This document shows positions 1 to 6,238 of a stretch of 10,048 bases of DNA, in pieces. A program made the position numbers and the translations under genes. The stretch's first letter is position 1. Every line of letters starts with the position of its first letter. Under the pieces are notes generated by a model. The model was not told the origin of the DNA. It made no database searches and was given only the letters and a program-made list of their open reading frames with translations. Source of the stretch: CAYSPU01 sp964432995 (GTDB taxonomy: Bacteria; Verrucomicrobiota; Verrucomicrobiia; Limisphaerales; JAHDYP01); the NCBI GenBank assembly GCA_964432995.1, contig CAYSPU010000219.1:1-10048 (forward strand). The letters run 5' to 3'.

Positions 1-88
1 CCACCAGGAACAACGCTCCTCCGCGATGCCCACGGTGCATCACGTGATACCACGCACCCCCAACATCAATCCGCAACGGCCTCGCCAT
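1..88 (-). CDS. REP-associated tyrosine transposase (RAYT, Y1/IS200-like), N-terminal fragment cut by window edge
   Basis: Reading the minus strand from an ATG at 88 gives 29 uninterrupted codons to the window edge, beginning MARPLRIDVGGAWYHVMHRG. The MARPLRI start followed by a W/V-YHVMxRGxR segment is the standard opening of Y1/RAYT transposases, where it is the first beta strand of the HUH nuclease fold. Known for the family: these are single-domain HUH enzymes that cut and join single-stranded REP palindromes. The HUH histidines and catalytic tyrosine would lie outside the window, so activity cannot be judged. A GGGG run sits a few bases upstream of the ATG, and a perfect TTGACA box lies at 121-126. 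Palindromic elements elsewhere in this window are possible substrates, which is inference. The alternative is a decayed copy that breaks beyond the edge. Confidence 0.72.
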   Translation of the reverse strand, partial: MARPLRIDVGGAWYHVMHRGHRGGALFLV

Positions 89-120
89 ACGCCCCAAAGC
101 CAACCCCGCCGCCACCCATC

Positions 121-126
121 TGTCAA
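121..126 (-). promoter_or_regulatory. Possible -35 box for the RAYT gene
   Basis: The minus strand reads TTGACA, the consensus sigma-70 -35 hexamer, about 33 bases upstream of the RAYT ATG. The hexamer 17 bases further on is TTGGCT, a poor -10 match, so only half of the promoter is convincing. Confidence 0.25.
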
Positions 127-210
127 CTCTTTAGATGCGACCCCATTGCCTCGAGGTTCTGCCCGGTTCCCGGGACGGACAAGGAAGACGCCATCCGAAT
201 CCAATCCCTT

Positions 211-240
211 CCCTTCGCGTCTTCGTTCCTTCGTTGTCAT
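211..240 (-). repeat. Copy of a degenerate A/G-rich intergenic repeat
   Basis: On the minus strand this segment is a run of ACAACGAAGG/AACGAAG/CGCGAAGGG units directly after the stop of the GxxExxY relic. It shares the exact 10-mer CCCTTCGCGT (plus strand) and a following GTTCCTT with 8940-8958, more than 8 kb away. The shared order suggests a dispersed repeat family. Only two or three degenerate copies are visible here. Confidence 0.45.
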
Positions 241-353
241 CTCGCCGCAGACCAGCGGACGTTCAGCACGCGTTCGATGCCGTCTCGGATCAAGAGGCTG
301 TTGAAGTTGATCAGGAGACCCAGGGGCAGGTCCATCTGGTGATTTTCTCTCAA
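237..353 (-). pseudogene. C-terminal remnant of a GxxExxY (PDDEXK_3-type) protein
   Basis: The minus strand encodes LRENHQMDLPLGLLINF followed by NSLLIRDGIERVLN, a short tail and a TGA at 237-239. The core LGLLINF...L(I/L)(K/R)DGI.RVVN is the C-terminal signature of the GxxExxY family, which is assigned to the PD-(D/E)XK nuclease superfamily. Normal members are about 120-140 residues and carry roughly ten residues (AQLLTYLRL-like) between the HQ and the MDLPLGLLINF; here these are missing, as if by an in-frame deletion of about 27 bases. Upstream of about 356 the frame stops resembling the family, and I found no N-terminal half with the GxxExxY motif. I infer a decayed fragment next to a dispersed repeat. 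Its original function is not established, and it is most unlikely to be active. Confidence 0.68.
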
Positions 354-359
354 GTTCTT

Positions 360-807
360 ACCGCACCCGCCGATATACCCCTTGGAGATCGCCGGTTGGC
401 ATAAACCTGGCCGTTCGCCGGTGATGCTCCGAAGAGTGTTCGGTGGGTTGTTCGGTCAGGCCGGTACTGACGAATTGGACATCAAACAGAAGGTGCCTAA
501 TGCGATTTTGAGACTGTCAAGAATCCCCCCGACCGCCGGACGATCCCAAGCTGTCTGGCGGTCCTCCACGAGGGCGCCGTTCCCCCCACGGCGCCCTCAT
601 CGCTTTCCCGCAGGCCCGGTCAGGGTCACAACCGCGGCCAGAGTTCGAATCCTGCCAACTCGAAATGGTGATCGAACCCGAAGCCACGGCACCGCCTGCC
701 CCCCCTCACACCCCCGGGAACCTCCCCTGAAAACCAGCGCCCATCCGTTCTTCGCCCCTCTCCTCTCTGCTCTCTCCTCTCTCTCCCGTTCGCTGCCCTC
801 GGCCCTC
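360..807. other. Gene-poor gap between GxxExxY relic and glycosidase-like gene
   Basis: No reading frame here has recognisable protein character; the long plus-strand open frame that crosses it is antisense to the downstream gene. Besides the tandem hairpins at 532-598 it holds a nearly pure pyrimidine tract at 754-787 (one G at 769), which on the minus strand is a GA-rich run shortly after the stop of the glycosidase-like gene. A TTCGAATC sequence near 645-652 resembles a tRNA T-loop, but the flanks do not pair. Confidence 0.5.
532..598. repeat. Two tandem GC-rich hairpins
   Basis: The first hairpin pairs 532-541 (ACCGCCGGAC) with 553-562 (GTCTGGCGGT): 10 pairs including one G-U if read on the plus strand, with an 11-base loop. 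Seven bases later 570-580 (GAGGGCGCCGT) pairs perfectly with 588-598 (ACGGCGCCCTC) over 11 bp around the loop TCCCCCC. Neither side carries a real T-tract: the plus strand continues ATCGCTTT and the minus strand GTGGAGG. It is therefore at best a weak or factor-dependent terminator. It lies about 210 bases beyond the stop of the glycosidase-like gene. A REP-type element or a structured RNA are alternatives. Confidence 0.6.
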
Positions 808-3800
808 TCAATACTCCGCCCGGACGTTCAGAGTGCCCTTCCCGGACGGCAGCGTGATCGTCTCCCGCCGGACATCGAACGAGGTGTGGCGCTCGCCGTT
901 GACCGTCACGGACCGAATGACCTTCCCTTCCGGGTGGCGCAAACGGAGCACGATCGCCTGCGGACGCGAGCGTGTCGGCGGCTCGATCCGCGCGTCGATG
1001 TGACTGCCGGTGACCGAGGAGGCCACGCGGTAGCTGACCGGCCCAAAGAAGCTGGGCGCGCGGCTCACGACAATCTCCTTGCTGTTCTCGAGCCAGGCCG
1101 TCGGAACAAACGGCGCCAGCCACAACTCCTCCCCTCGCTCGGTGAGCAACATCGTGCGCGATTGATGCAGGAAATACCCCGTCTCGTGGGTCTTGTTGTA
1201 ACAGAAGTTCGAGAAGTGCTCGAAGATCGACAGCGCCGTCCCGTCGATCAGCGAGGCGAGCGTGTTGAAGTAGCTGCGGAGAAACGGCTTCACATCGTCG
1301 CGCAGGGCGTAGATCTCCGCATTCCGTGCGTAGTAGGGCTGCACCTTGGCGAAACCTCCCATGTCGAACCACGCCTCCCGATTCCGCGCTGCTGGATAGC
1401 CTCCCCAACCATCCGCGAGAAACTGGACGTCCTCCATGTGGTTCATGATCCAGTCGACCTCGGGCGCTTCCGGCGGCATCGCGCCCAGGGCGATCAAGTG
1501 ATGGCTTCCCAGATCCACGTCATACGCCCAACTGCGATTGCCGTCCTGTCCCGGGTAGTAGTCGGCCATGGGTCCCGGGGTGTAGACGGAACCGGGGTAG
1601 TACGGCACCCAAGTCCCGTTGCGCAGCGGCACCACGGGCGCCAACGCCTGCGTACTGCGGAAGGCCCGCAGCAGATCCGCGCGCAATTGTCGCGCCGCTG
1701 GCAACGCCCGCTCCGAATCCGGATGACCGATCCGGCGAAGGGCGGCCCCGGTCCCTTCGAGTCCCGCCAGGAAGTAGCTGTTCGCGTAGAAGTAGTAGGC
1801 ATACGCCTCCCAGTCCGCCTGCACGCCGGGCGGCATCAGACCATACTCCGGGACCGGCTGGCCTCGCCCCCCCCCCGGTCGACGGGTCTTCTCGAGTTGC
1901 GCCACCACCCACCGACATAGGCCGGCGCTCTTCTCCGCCACGGAGCCAAACCAGTCATCAGCCGCAGCCAGCTGCAGATACTCGCCCAGCGCCCAGAGAT
2001 GCCAGCCGTTCCCCATCAGCGTGTAGCCGGTCGTCATGAAGCCTTCCGGCTGATACTTGCTCATGTGGTATTCCAGTGCCCGTTGCGCAAAGTCGAACTG
2101 CCCGAAATACTCGAGCCCCCGAATCACGGAGTTCCCCTCGCTGTCCAGGGCGACCAGGTAGCGATCCGACGCGATCCACGGGGCGACGAGCCGACCTTGC
2201 TCTTCGTTCCGCGCCGCCATCAGTACATGCACTTGGTTCGCGCGGATCACATCCGCCAGCCAGCGGTCCGGTAACTCGAACTGCATCCCCGGCGCCAACA
2301 CCCGATCCCAATACTCCCGCAACGCTTCGAATCTGACTGTCCCGCGATGCATCTTCCCCATCTCCTCCGCCCCCGCTGACCACGCCGGCAGATAGACCAG
2401 GCATTCACCAGTCCCTCCCGCCGGCAAACGGCTCGTCAGGTGAATCCGCCCTCCCTCCGCTCGCCAAGAACTGTCCGGACAGCCCGTTCTGTCGAAGACC
2501 GCCAGCACCCCCGCGTCGCCCGTGGCTGTCGCCCGCGGGCCCTCGATCTTGCAGGTCACGTCGCGGCTCGTCCCCGTTCCCACGCTCAGCGCATAGGATG
2601 CCCGGGCCTCGACTGGCGCCGCCGTCTGATTCTCGGCGGTCAACTCGACCACGCACAGCGACTTCGCGTTCAGCCACCACGGGACGCCTCCGCCGGGCTC
2701 CGGGGCAAACGGCACAACATACGTCCGCTGCCGATACACGACCCCGTCGGCCGATGCTGTGATGACGGGCGCCGGCAGCCAACCCCCCTCGAGGCGACGC
2801 TGAGTCGCGACCGGGTGACGAAGCCAGTCTGACACGTACTCGGTCCTTGCCCTGCGTACCAACCGCGCTTCCGCCCAGTTGCCAGCATCGTACCCGAGCC
2901 CGTCCCCCGCATCCCCCAGCCGCAGGGTCAGCGTCCGGGCACCGGCCAATGACACGTTCACGGCCTTCGGCGCGTCCGTTTCCCGCAGGACACCGCTCGC
3001 GAAGGCCTGCTTGCCGTCCACGAGTACCGCGAACTCGACGCTGCCCGGCGCTTTCCCTCCCTGCCATTGCAGCCCGACTTCCGCCTCGAACCGGTCAAAG
3101 CCCTCGCTGACATCCAACACAATCTCCCCAGGCGCGTGATGGCCCAGCCCACGCCGGTACTCGCGATCCTGGATCCGCAGCGCCAGGGCGTTGGCGCGGT
3201 CCGCGTGGGCGGCACAGTCGACGCCCAACTGCCCCCAGCCCTGTGACCGCGCGAGGACCCGCCCCTGACCAAAGAGGGGCACCAACTCGCACCGCGGGGA
3301 ACGCACCTCTTCGTCGCGCGTGAAACTGGCGTAGCACCGCACCGCGCCATCCGCCTCCGTCACGAACTTCGCGTTGTTCGCCGCCAGCGAGAGCATCAGG
3401 GACCCACGGTCGAGTCGCGGGTCGCAGTGGGTCACCCGCATGGCCCGCTCGCGGGTCTGTTCGGGCATCGCCCGGACTTCCTCGAGCACCGTCTTCTTGC
3501 CTGCCAGGCTGCGCCGATGCGCCGCCGCATCGAACGGTTTGCCGCCACTTGCGACATACAAGCCCAGGTGGGCGACGCACACCGGCCCGCGCTCCAGCAC
3601 ATCGTCGATCGCCACCGCACACGCCCCCTCCGGCATCCGGAACCGCAACGAACTCCGATCCCCCCGCGCCTCCCGACTGCCGGCCGCCGGAACATGACGC
3701 ACCAACAGCGTGATCGGTTGCCGCTGGTCCCAGGACTGCCGCACCACCCGCCGGTTCCCCTCCGTCCACTCCGCGTTGTACCCTTCGATCCACGCCTCCC

Positions 3801-4509
3801 CCGAAGCCGGCTGCGGGTCGCGCAGAACCTGCAGCTCGCTCGTCACCATCGCCGACGTCGTCAGCGCCGTGAACCGCCGCACGGGAACCGGTCCCTCCCC
3901 CGCCGGGAGAATCCACCGAACCTTCTGACACAACACCCCGACTTTCTCCGGTGTGTAACTCCAACCGCTTCCCTCCACCTGGAGTTGGCCGCTCAGCGGC
4001 TTCCACTCGCCTTGCCACAACGTGGCTCCCACCCACGATTCCACTCTCACCGCCGCCGACGCCGGCAACTGGAAGCCCGGACCGAACTCGATCGCCAGCC
4101 GGCGAATCGGGCGATGCTCGTTCCACTGCAGGCCGATGGCCGCCCGACCGTCGGATGCCCGCGGCACATGCCACAACCCATCCGCTCCGGCACTCGTCTC
4201 GGTTTCCAGCCGCAAATCCTCCGGAGCGATCTCCTGCACTCGACCCGCCCGCACCCCCACCAGCCGCTGCGGATCCGAAACGCACACCCGGGCGAACGGC
4301 GCCGCATCAAGCCATTGACTCACGTTGCTTGCCGCGGCCGACTGCGACGTGCAACTTGCGAACGTCAGCGCCGCACAGCCAATCGCCGCCCAAGGCGTCG
4401 CCCGGGGCCACGTTCTGCGGTGAACATTCCTGCCCCGTTGAACGACACCGCAAACGGGTTCTGGTGAGCCGCCGATCCTACGGGTGAACCGGAAATAGCA
4501 TGCAGGCAT
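808..4509 (-). CDS. Secreted NPCBM-containing six-hairpin glycosidase-like protein
   Basis: This 1233-residue exported protein probably acts on polysaccharide outside the cytoplasm. A long basic N-terminus leads into the hydrophobic segment TPWAAIGCAALTFASC (about residues 38-53), a signal peptide with a possible but imperfect lipobox. Residues about 110-220 are beta-rich and faintly discoidin-like. About 425-552 match an NPCBM carbohydrate-binding module (GVDCAAHADRAN, LGHHAPGEIVLDV, FAVLVDGK, NWAEARLV). About 743-1123 look like an (alpha/alpha)6 six-hairpin toroid of the GH63/78/debranching type, with GNGWHLWALGEYLQL, DWEAYAYYFYANSYFLAGL and IFEHFSN...KTHETGYFLHQSR. About 1130-1233 form a C-terminal beta domain. 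I cannot assign a GH family, substrate or catalytic acids. The ATG at 4509 is preferred over the in-frame TTG at 4515; no good ribosome site is visible. A G10 run lies in the codons for PGGGRG (about residues 878-883). No partner gene is adjacent. Confidence 0.8.
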   Translation of the reverse strand: MPACYFRFTRRIGGSPEPVCGVVQRGRNVHRRTWPRATPWAAIGCAALTFASCTSQSAAASNVSQWLDAAPFARVCVSDPQRLVGVRAGRVQEIAPEDLRLETETSAGADGLWHVPRASDGRAAIGLQWNEHRPIRRLAIEFGPGFQLPASAAVRVESWVGATLWQGEWKPLSGQLQVEGSGWSYTPEKVGVLCQKVRWILPAGEGPVPVRRFTALTTSAMVTSELQVLRDPQPASGEAWIEGYNAEWTEGNRRVVRQSWDQRQPITLLVRHVPAAGSREARGDRSSLRFRMPEGACAVAIDDVLERGPVCVAHLGLYVASGGKPFDAAAHRRSLAGKKTVLEEVRAMPEQTRERAMRVTHCDPRLDRGSLMLSLAANNAKFVTEADGAVRCYASFTRDEEVRSPRCELVPLFGQGRVLARSQGWGQLGVDCAAHADRANALALRIQDREYRRGLGHHAPGEIVLDVSEGFDRFEAEVGLQWQGGKAPGSVEFAVLVDGKQAFASGVLRETDAPKAVNVSLAGARTLTLRLGDAGDGLGYDAGNWAEARLVRRARTEYVSDWLRHPVATQRRLEGGWLPAPVITASADGVVYRQRTYVVPFAPEPGGGVPWWLNAKSLCVVELTAENQTAAPVEARASYALSVGTGTSRDVTCKIEGPRATATGDAGVLAVFDRTGCPDSSWRAEGGRIHLTSRLPAGGTGECLVYLPAWSAGAEEMGKMHRGTVRFEALREYWDRVLAPGMQFELPDRWLADVIRANQVHVLMAARNEEQGRLVAPWIASDRYLVALDSEGNSVIRGLEYFGQFDFAQRALEYHMSKYQPEGFMTTGYTLMGNGWHLWALGEYLQLAAADDWFGSVAEKSAGLCRWVVAQLEKTRRPGGGRGQPVPEYGLMPPGVQADWEAYAYYFYANSYFLAGLEGTGAALRRIGHPDSERALPAARQLRADLLRAFRSTQALAPVVPLRNGTWVPYYPGSVYTPGPMADYYPGQDGNRSWAYDVDLGSHHLIALGAMPPEAPEVDWIMNHMEDVQFLADGWGGYPAARNREAWFDMGGFAKVQPYYARNAEIYALRDDVKPFLRSYFNTLASLIDGTALSIFEHFSNFCYNKTHETGYFLHQSRTMLLTERGEELWLAPFVPTAWLENSKEIVVSRAPSFFGPVSYRVASSVTGSHIDARIEPPTRSRPQAIVLRLRHPEGKVIRSVTVNGERHTSFDVRRETITLPSGKGTLNVRAEY
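1867..1876 (-). repeat. G10 homopolymer inside the glycosidase-like gene
   Basis: Ten consecutive C on the plus strand are ten G in the coding strand, encoding part of PGGGRG within the six-hairpin domain. The frame is intact in this sequence, so the tract is at the in-frame length. Mononucleotide G/C tracts this long are prone to slippage and also to sequencing or assembly error. Confidence 0.85.
2826..3237 (-). other. NPCBM-type carbohydrate-binding module inside the glycosidase-like protein
   Basis: Approximate boundaries are residues 425-558. The segment carries the usual order of the module: a starting LGVDC strand, a conserved LGHHAPGEIVLDV with the family's G-x-H and surface aliphatic pattern, FDRFEAEVGLQ, VEFAVLVDGKQAFASGVL, a VNVSLAGARTLTLRL strand pair, then GDGLGYDAGNWAEARLV ending in the typical D-x-x-x-W-A-x-A-x-L. 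In the family this fold binds terminal sugar residues such as galactose. Ligand here is not predictable. Confidence 0.75.
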
Positions 4510-4845
4510 GAGCAAACCGTAGACCCATCGTGCCGCGGTTCACAAGACGAACGATGAACGCCAAACGCGGACGGTTGGACCGCGAGAGTGCGCAGAACCA
4601 GTCATCCCCGGGGAAGACCAAGGAAGGGCCAACGCTGCGGAATCTCCACGCGGTTCGGTGTGAAACAGAAGCCCGCCAAGGACCGCAAAGGCTGGTCCGG
4701 TACACGGGTTGAGGCCGCATGAATTCGGGGCGGAACATGAAAACCGTGAGCCACTGAACCTCCCGATCCTGAACCTCGAACCGCGGATGGGCGCGAGCCG
4801 TTTTCGACTGACGCCACGCGGCGCAGGTTCTAACCTGCCCTCGTC
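4510..4845. other. Divergent intergenic region between glycosidase-like gene and sui1/yciH
   Basis: This 336-base gap must hold the promoters of both divergent genes. I could not find a paired TTGACA/TATAAT-like promoter on either strand. A 60-codon open frame at 4530-4712 (plus) starts with ATG but its product is Arg/Gln-rich with no domain character, so I do not call it. The one clear structure is the inverted repeat at 4823-4838. Confidence 0.5.
4823..4838. promoter_or_regulatory. Inverted repeat just upstream of the sui1/yciH start
   Basis: GCAGGTT (4823-4829) and AACCTGC (4832-4838) are perfect 7-base arms separated by CT, ending seven bases before the GTG at 4846. It could be an operator for a dimeric repressor, or an RNA hairpin that affects initiation, since it covers the position where a ribosome-binding site should be. 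Function is inferred from position only. Confidence 0.35.
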
Positions 4846-5229
4846 GTGACCGAGCCAGAACAGACATCCGACCATCCGCAGGACTTCGGGCAGCGTCCGT
4901 TCGACGTGCTGAACGGTGCCGCCTTTCCCCCCCCGCCTGCGGGAGCGCCCAGTTCTCCGGCGCAGCCAGCCCCACGGAAGAAGAGCCGCGGCCGCGTCGA
5001 CATCATTCGCCAGAAGGCAGGACGCGGCGGGAAGACCGTGACGGTCATCACGAACTTCGTGGGGATCGGCCTGCCCGAAAAGGAGAAACTCGCCCGCCAG
5101 ATGCAGAAGGCCTGCGGCAGCGGCGGCACCGTCAAAGAGGGCCGCATTGAAATCCAGGGAGACCAGCGGGAGACCGTCGCCCGGATCCTGGCCGACGCCG
5201 GTTTCCGGCCCGTGTTCGCCGGGGGATGA
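4846..5229 (+). CDS. yciH: SUI1/YciH-family translation initiation factor-like protein
   Basis: A 127-residue protein from a GTG start. The first 45 or so residues are low-complexity, Pro-rich and probably disordered (FPPPPAGAPSSPAQPAP) and lead into the basic RKKSRGRVDI. Residues about 48-127 form the SUI1 fold: KTVTVITNFVGIG, then LARQMQKACGSGGTVKEGRI and a C-terminal EIQGDQRETVARILADAGF helix, the standard eIF1/YciH pattern. Archaeal and eukaryotic relatives sit at the ribosomal P site and monitor start-codon choice; the role of bacterial members is less settled. GTG is the only in-frame start that keeps the N-terminal linker, but no Shine-Dalgarno is seen, and an internal start closer to the domain cannot be excluded. 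A C8 tract at 4927-4934 encodes the proline run. The following zinc-ribbon gene is 134 bases downstream on the same strand and could be co-transcribed. Confidence 0.88.
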   Translation: MTEPEQTSDHPQDFGQRPFDVLNGAAFPPPPAGAPSSPAQPAPRKKSRGRVDIIRQKAGRGGKTVTVITNFVGIGLPEKEKLARQMQKACGSGGTVKEGRIEIQGDQRETVARILADAGFRPVFAGG

Positions 5230-5353
5230 GACCGGTGCCCGGCAGTCGTGGAGCGCTGCCTTGGGGAAGACGCGACTGCCACCTCCAACCTTGATCCTGG
5301 ATTGGAATGGCGAAGGAACGGCGGGAGGCCTACGGTCCGGCAAACTGCAAACC

Positions 5354-5357
5354 AGGA
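5354..5357 (+). promoter_or_regulatory. Ribosome-binding site that decides the zinc-ribbon start
   Basis: AGGA ends six bases before the ATG at 5364. It is one of the few Shine-Dalgarno-like sites in this window and supports the shorter 59-residue protein. Confidence 0.5.
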
Positions 5358-5363
5358 CGAACC

Positions 5364-5543
5364 ATGCCAGTCAAGATCGACTTCAACGAAGCCCGCGACG
5401 ACGAGTGGCCCATCTGCCCTTCCTGCAAGAAGGAACTCCGAACCATCAAGTTCAGAAAACGGGGCTGGCTGACCACGCTAACGGTGTTCTGGTGCCCCTT
5501 TTGCCGGGCGCTGCTCAGCACCTCGACCACCTTCAACGGCTGA
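5364..5543 (+). CDS. Small zinc-ribbon protein, 59 residues
   Basis: The product has two CPxC knuckles, C18-P-S-C21 and C44-P-F-C47, 22 residues apart, as in a four-cysteine zinc ribbon. A basic strand (KKELRTIKFRKRG) lies between them and the tail is short and Ser/Thr-rich. I do not recognise a named family; such proteins often bind nucleic acid or a protein partner. The ATG at 5364 is preferred to the in-frame ATG at 5307 because AGGA lies six bases before it and because the 19 extra residues lack any zinc-ribbon character. It follows the SUI1/YciH gene on the same strand and is convergent with the next gene. A GC hairpin and short T-run follow its stop. Confidence 0.66.
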   Translation: MPVKIDFNEARDDEWPICPSCKKELRTIKFRKRGWLTTLTVFWCPFCRALLSTSTTFNG

Positions 5544-5550
5544 ACGTTCC

Positions 5551-5581
5551 TGCGGGAGAGGGTGCCCCCGCACCGGGTTTT
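5551..5581 (+). terminator. Candidate terminator between convergent genes
   Basis: GGTGC (5561-5565) and GCACC (5570-5574) form a 5-bp stem with a CCCC loop, followed by GGGTTTT (5575-5581). A competing stem pairs TGCGGG (5551-5556) with CCCGCA (5567-5572). The short T-run makes it a weak intrinsic terminator for the zinc-ribbon gene; it lies 8-38 bases after that stop. Confidence 0.4.
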
Positions 5582-5608
5582 CAGGCGCCTGGCGGACGAC
5601 TCGCCCGC

Positions 5609-5875
5609 TCATTTCTTGGCGAGGTCTTTCGAAAACTCCACGCGATAGGACGACCCGTTCTTGGTCACCTTCACGGTGTAGCCGTTCTTCTCCGCCCAGT
5701 TCTTCGCCAACTGCGTACGGGCTTCGACAGGTGTGCTGACGGTCGCGTTGCCCTTGCTGACCATTTCTTTCACCACTTTCAGCCACTTCTCATCGGCTTC
5801 GGTGGTGGCCTGATCGGCCAGGACGAGATTCATCGCCGCCATTCCGGTTACTGCGAGCAGGACAATCTTCTTCAT
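5609..5875 (-). CDS. Small secreted protein, 88 residues
   Basis: A clear signal peptide, MKKIVLLAVTGMAAMNLVLA, gives likely cleavage after A20 and a mature chain of about 68 residues. The mature part is charged and lysine-rich, with an amphipathic helical stretch (DEKWLKVVKEMVSKGN), a Thr/Ser-containing turn, a second helix (EARTQLAKNWAEKNG) and a short beta pair (YTVKVTKN, SYRVEFSKDL). It has no cysteine, no lipobox and no repeat. I do not recognise a named family; a periplasmic or extracellular role follows from the signal peptide only. The ATG at 5875 is fixed by the signal peptide although no ribosome site precedes it. It is convergent with the zinc-ribbon gene and divergent from purC, with which it shares a 363-base gap. 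Confidence 0.78.
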   Translation of the reverse strand: MKKIVLLAVTGMAAMNLVLADQATTEADEKWLKVVKEMVSKGNATVSTPVEARTQLAKNWAEKNGYTVKVTKNGSSYRVEFSKDLAKK

Positions 5876-6238
5876 GGCGGAGTGTCAGAGCGGCTTCCAT
5901 GCCACGCTTGAAGAATCTCCCGCCGACGGAACTCGCACTCTTTCATCCCGGCCGACCGCACCACAATCAGGCAATGCTCGGCAGGAAGTGACGCAGTGTT
6001 GGACAAAGGGCCCGCCCCCTGGAAGCGAGGTGGGCGCAAACACGCCTGCCGCCCCGTCCCCTCGATTCTTCCTGGTGCGAACGCAGTCTCAGTCTCATCC
6101 GGGCGCTGCTCGACACTGCCACGAACCGCGGCGCTTCCCTGGCCCGCCGCCGTCCGGCAACGGCGGGGACGAAGGCGGCTGAACCGACCGCATCGCTTCG
6201 CAGTTGAAATCGCCTCGGACCGCGGCATCATTTCGCCC
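5876..6238. other. Divergent gap between the small secreted gene and purC
   Basis: Open frames exist on both strands but their products are Arg/Pro-rich with no family resemblance. The only structure seen is a 7-bp hairpin near purC: CCGCCGT (6147-6153) and ACGGCGG (6160-6166) with loop CCGGCA, 72 bases before the purC ATG. No purine-riboswitch core or PurR-like box was recognised by eye. Confidence 0.45.

Noticed and set aside
630..660. tRNA-like 3' end around TTCGAATC
   Set aside because: The bases around the T-loop-like sequence do not form a 5-bp T-stem, and no acceptor, D or anticodon arm can be found upstream.
382..1920. A 512-codon plus-strand open frame
   Set aside because: It is mostly antisense to the glycosidase-like gene, its product is Arg/Pro/His-rich without domain pattern, and long antisense frames are expected in GC-rich DNA. 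The same applies to the long frames opposite 3095-4467, purC and hypD.
4530..4712. 60-codon plus-strand ORF in the divergent gap
   Set aside because: No ribosome site, no domain character, and composition like the surrounding noncoding DNA.
5307..5363. N-terminal extension of the zinc-ribbon protein from ATG 5307
   Set aside because: The extension has no fold character, and a Shine-Dalgarno-like AGGA precedes the internal ATG at 5364.
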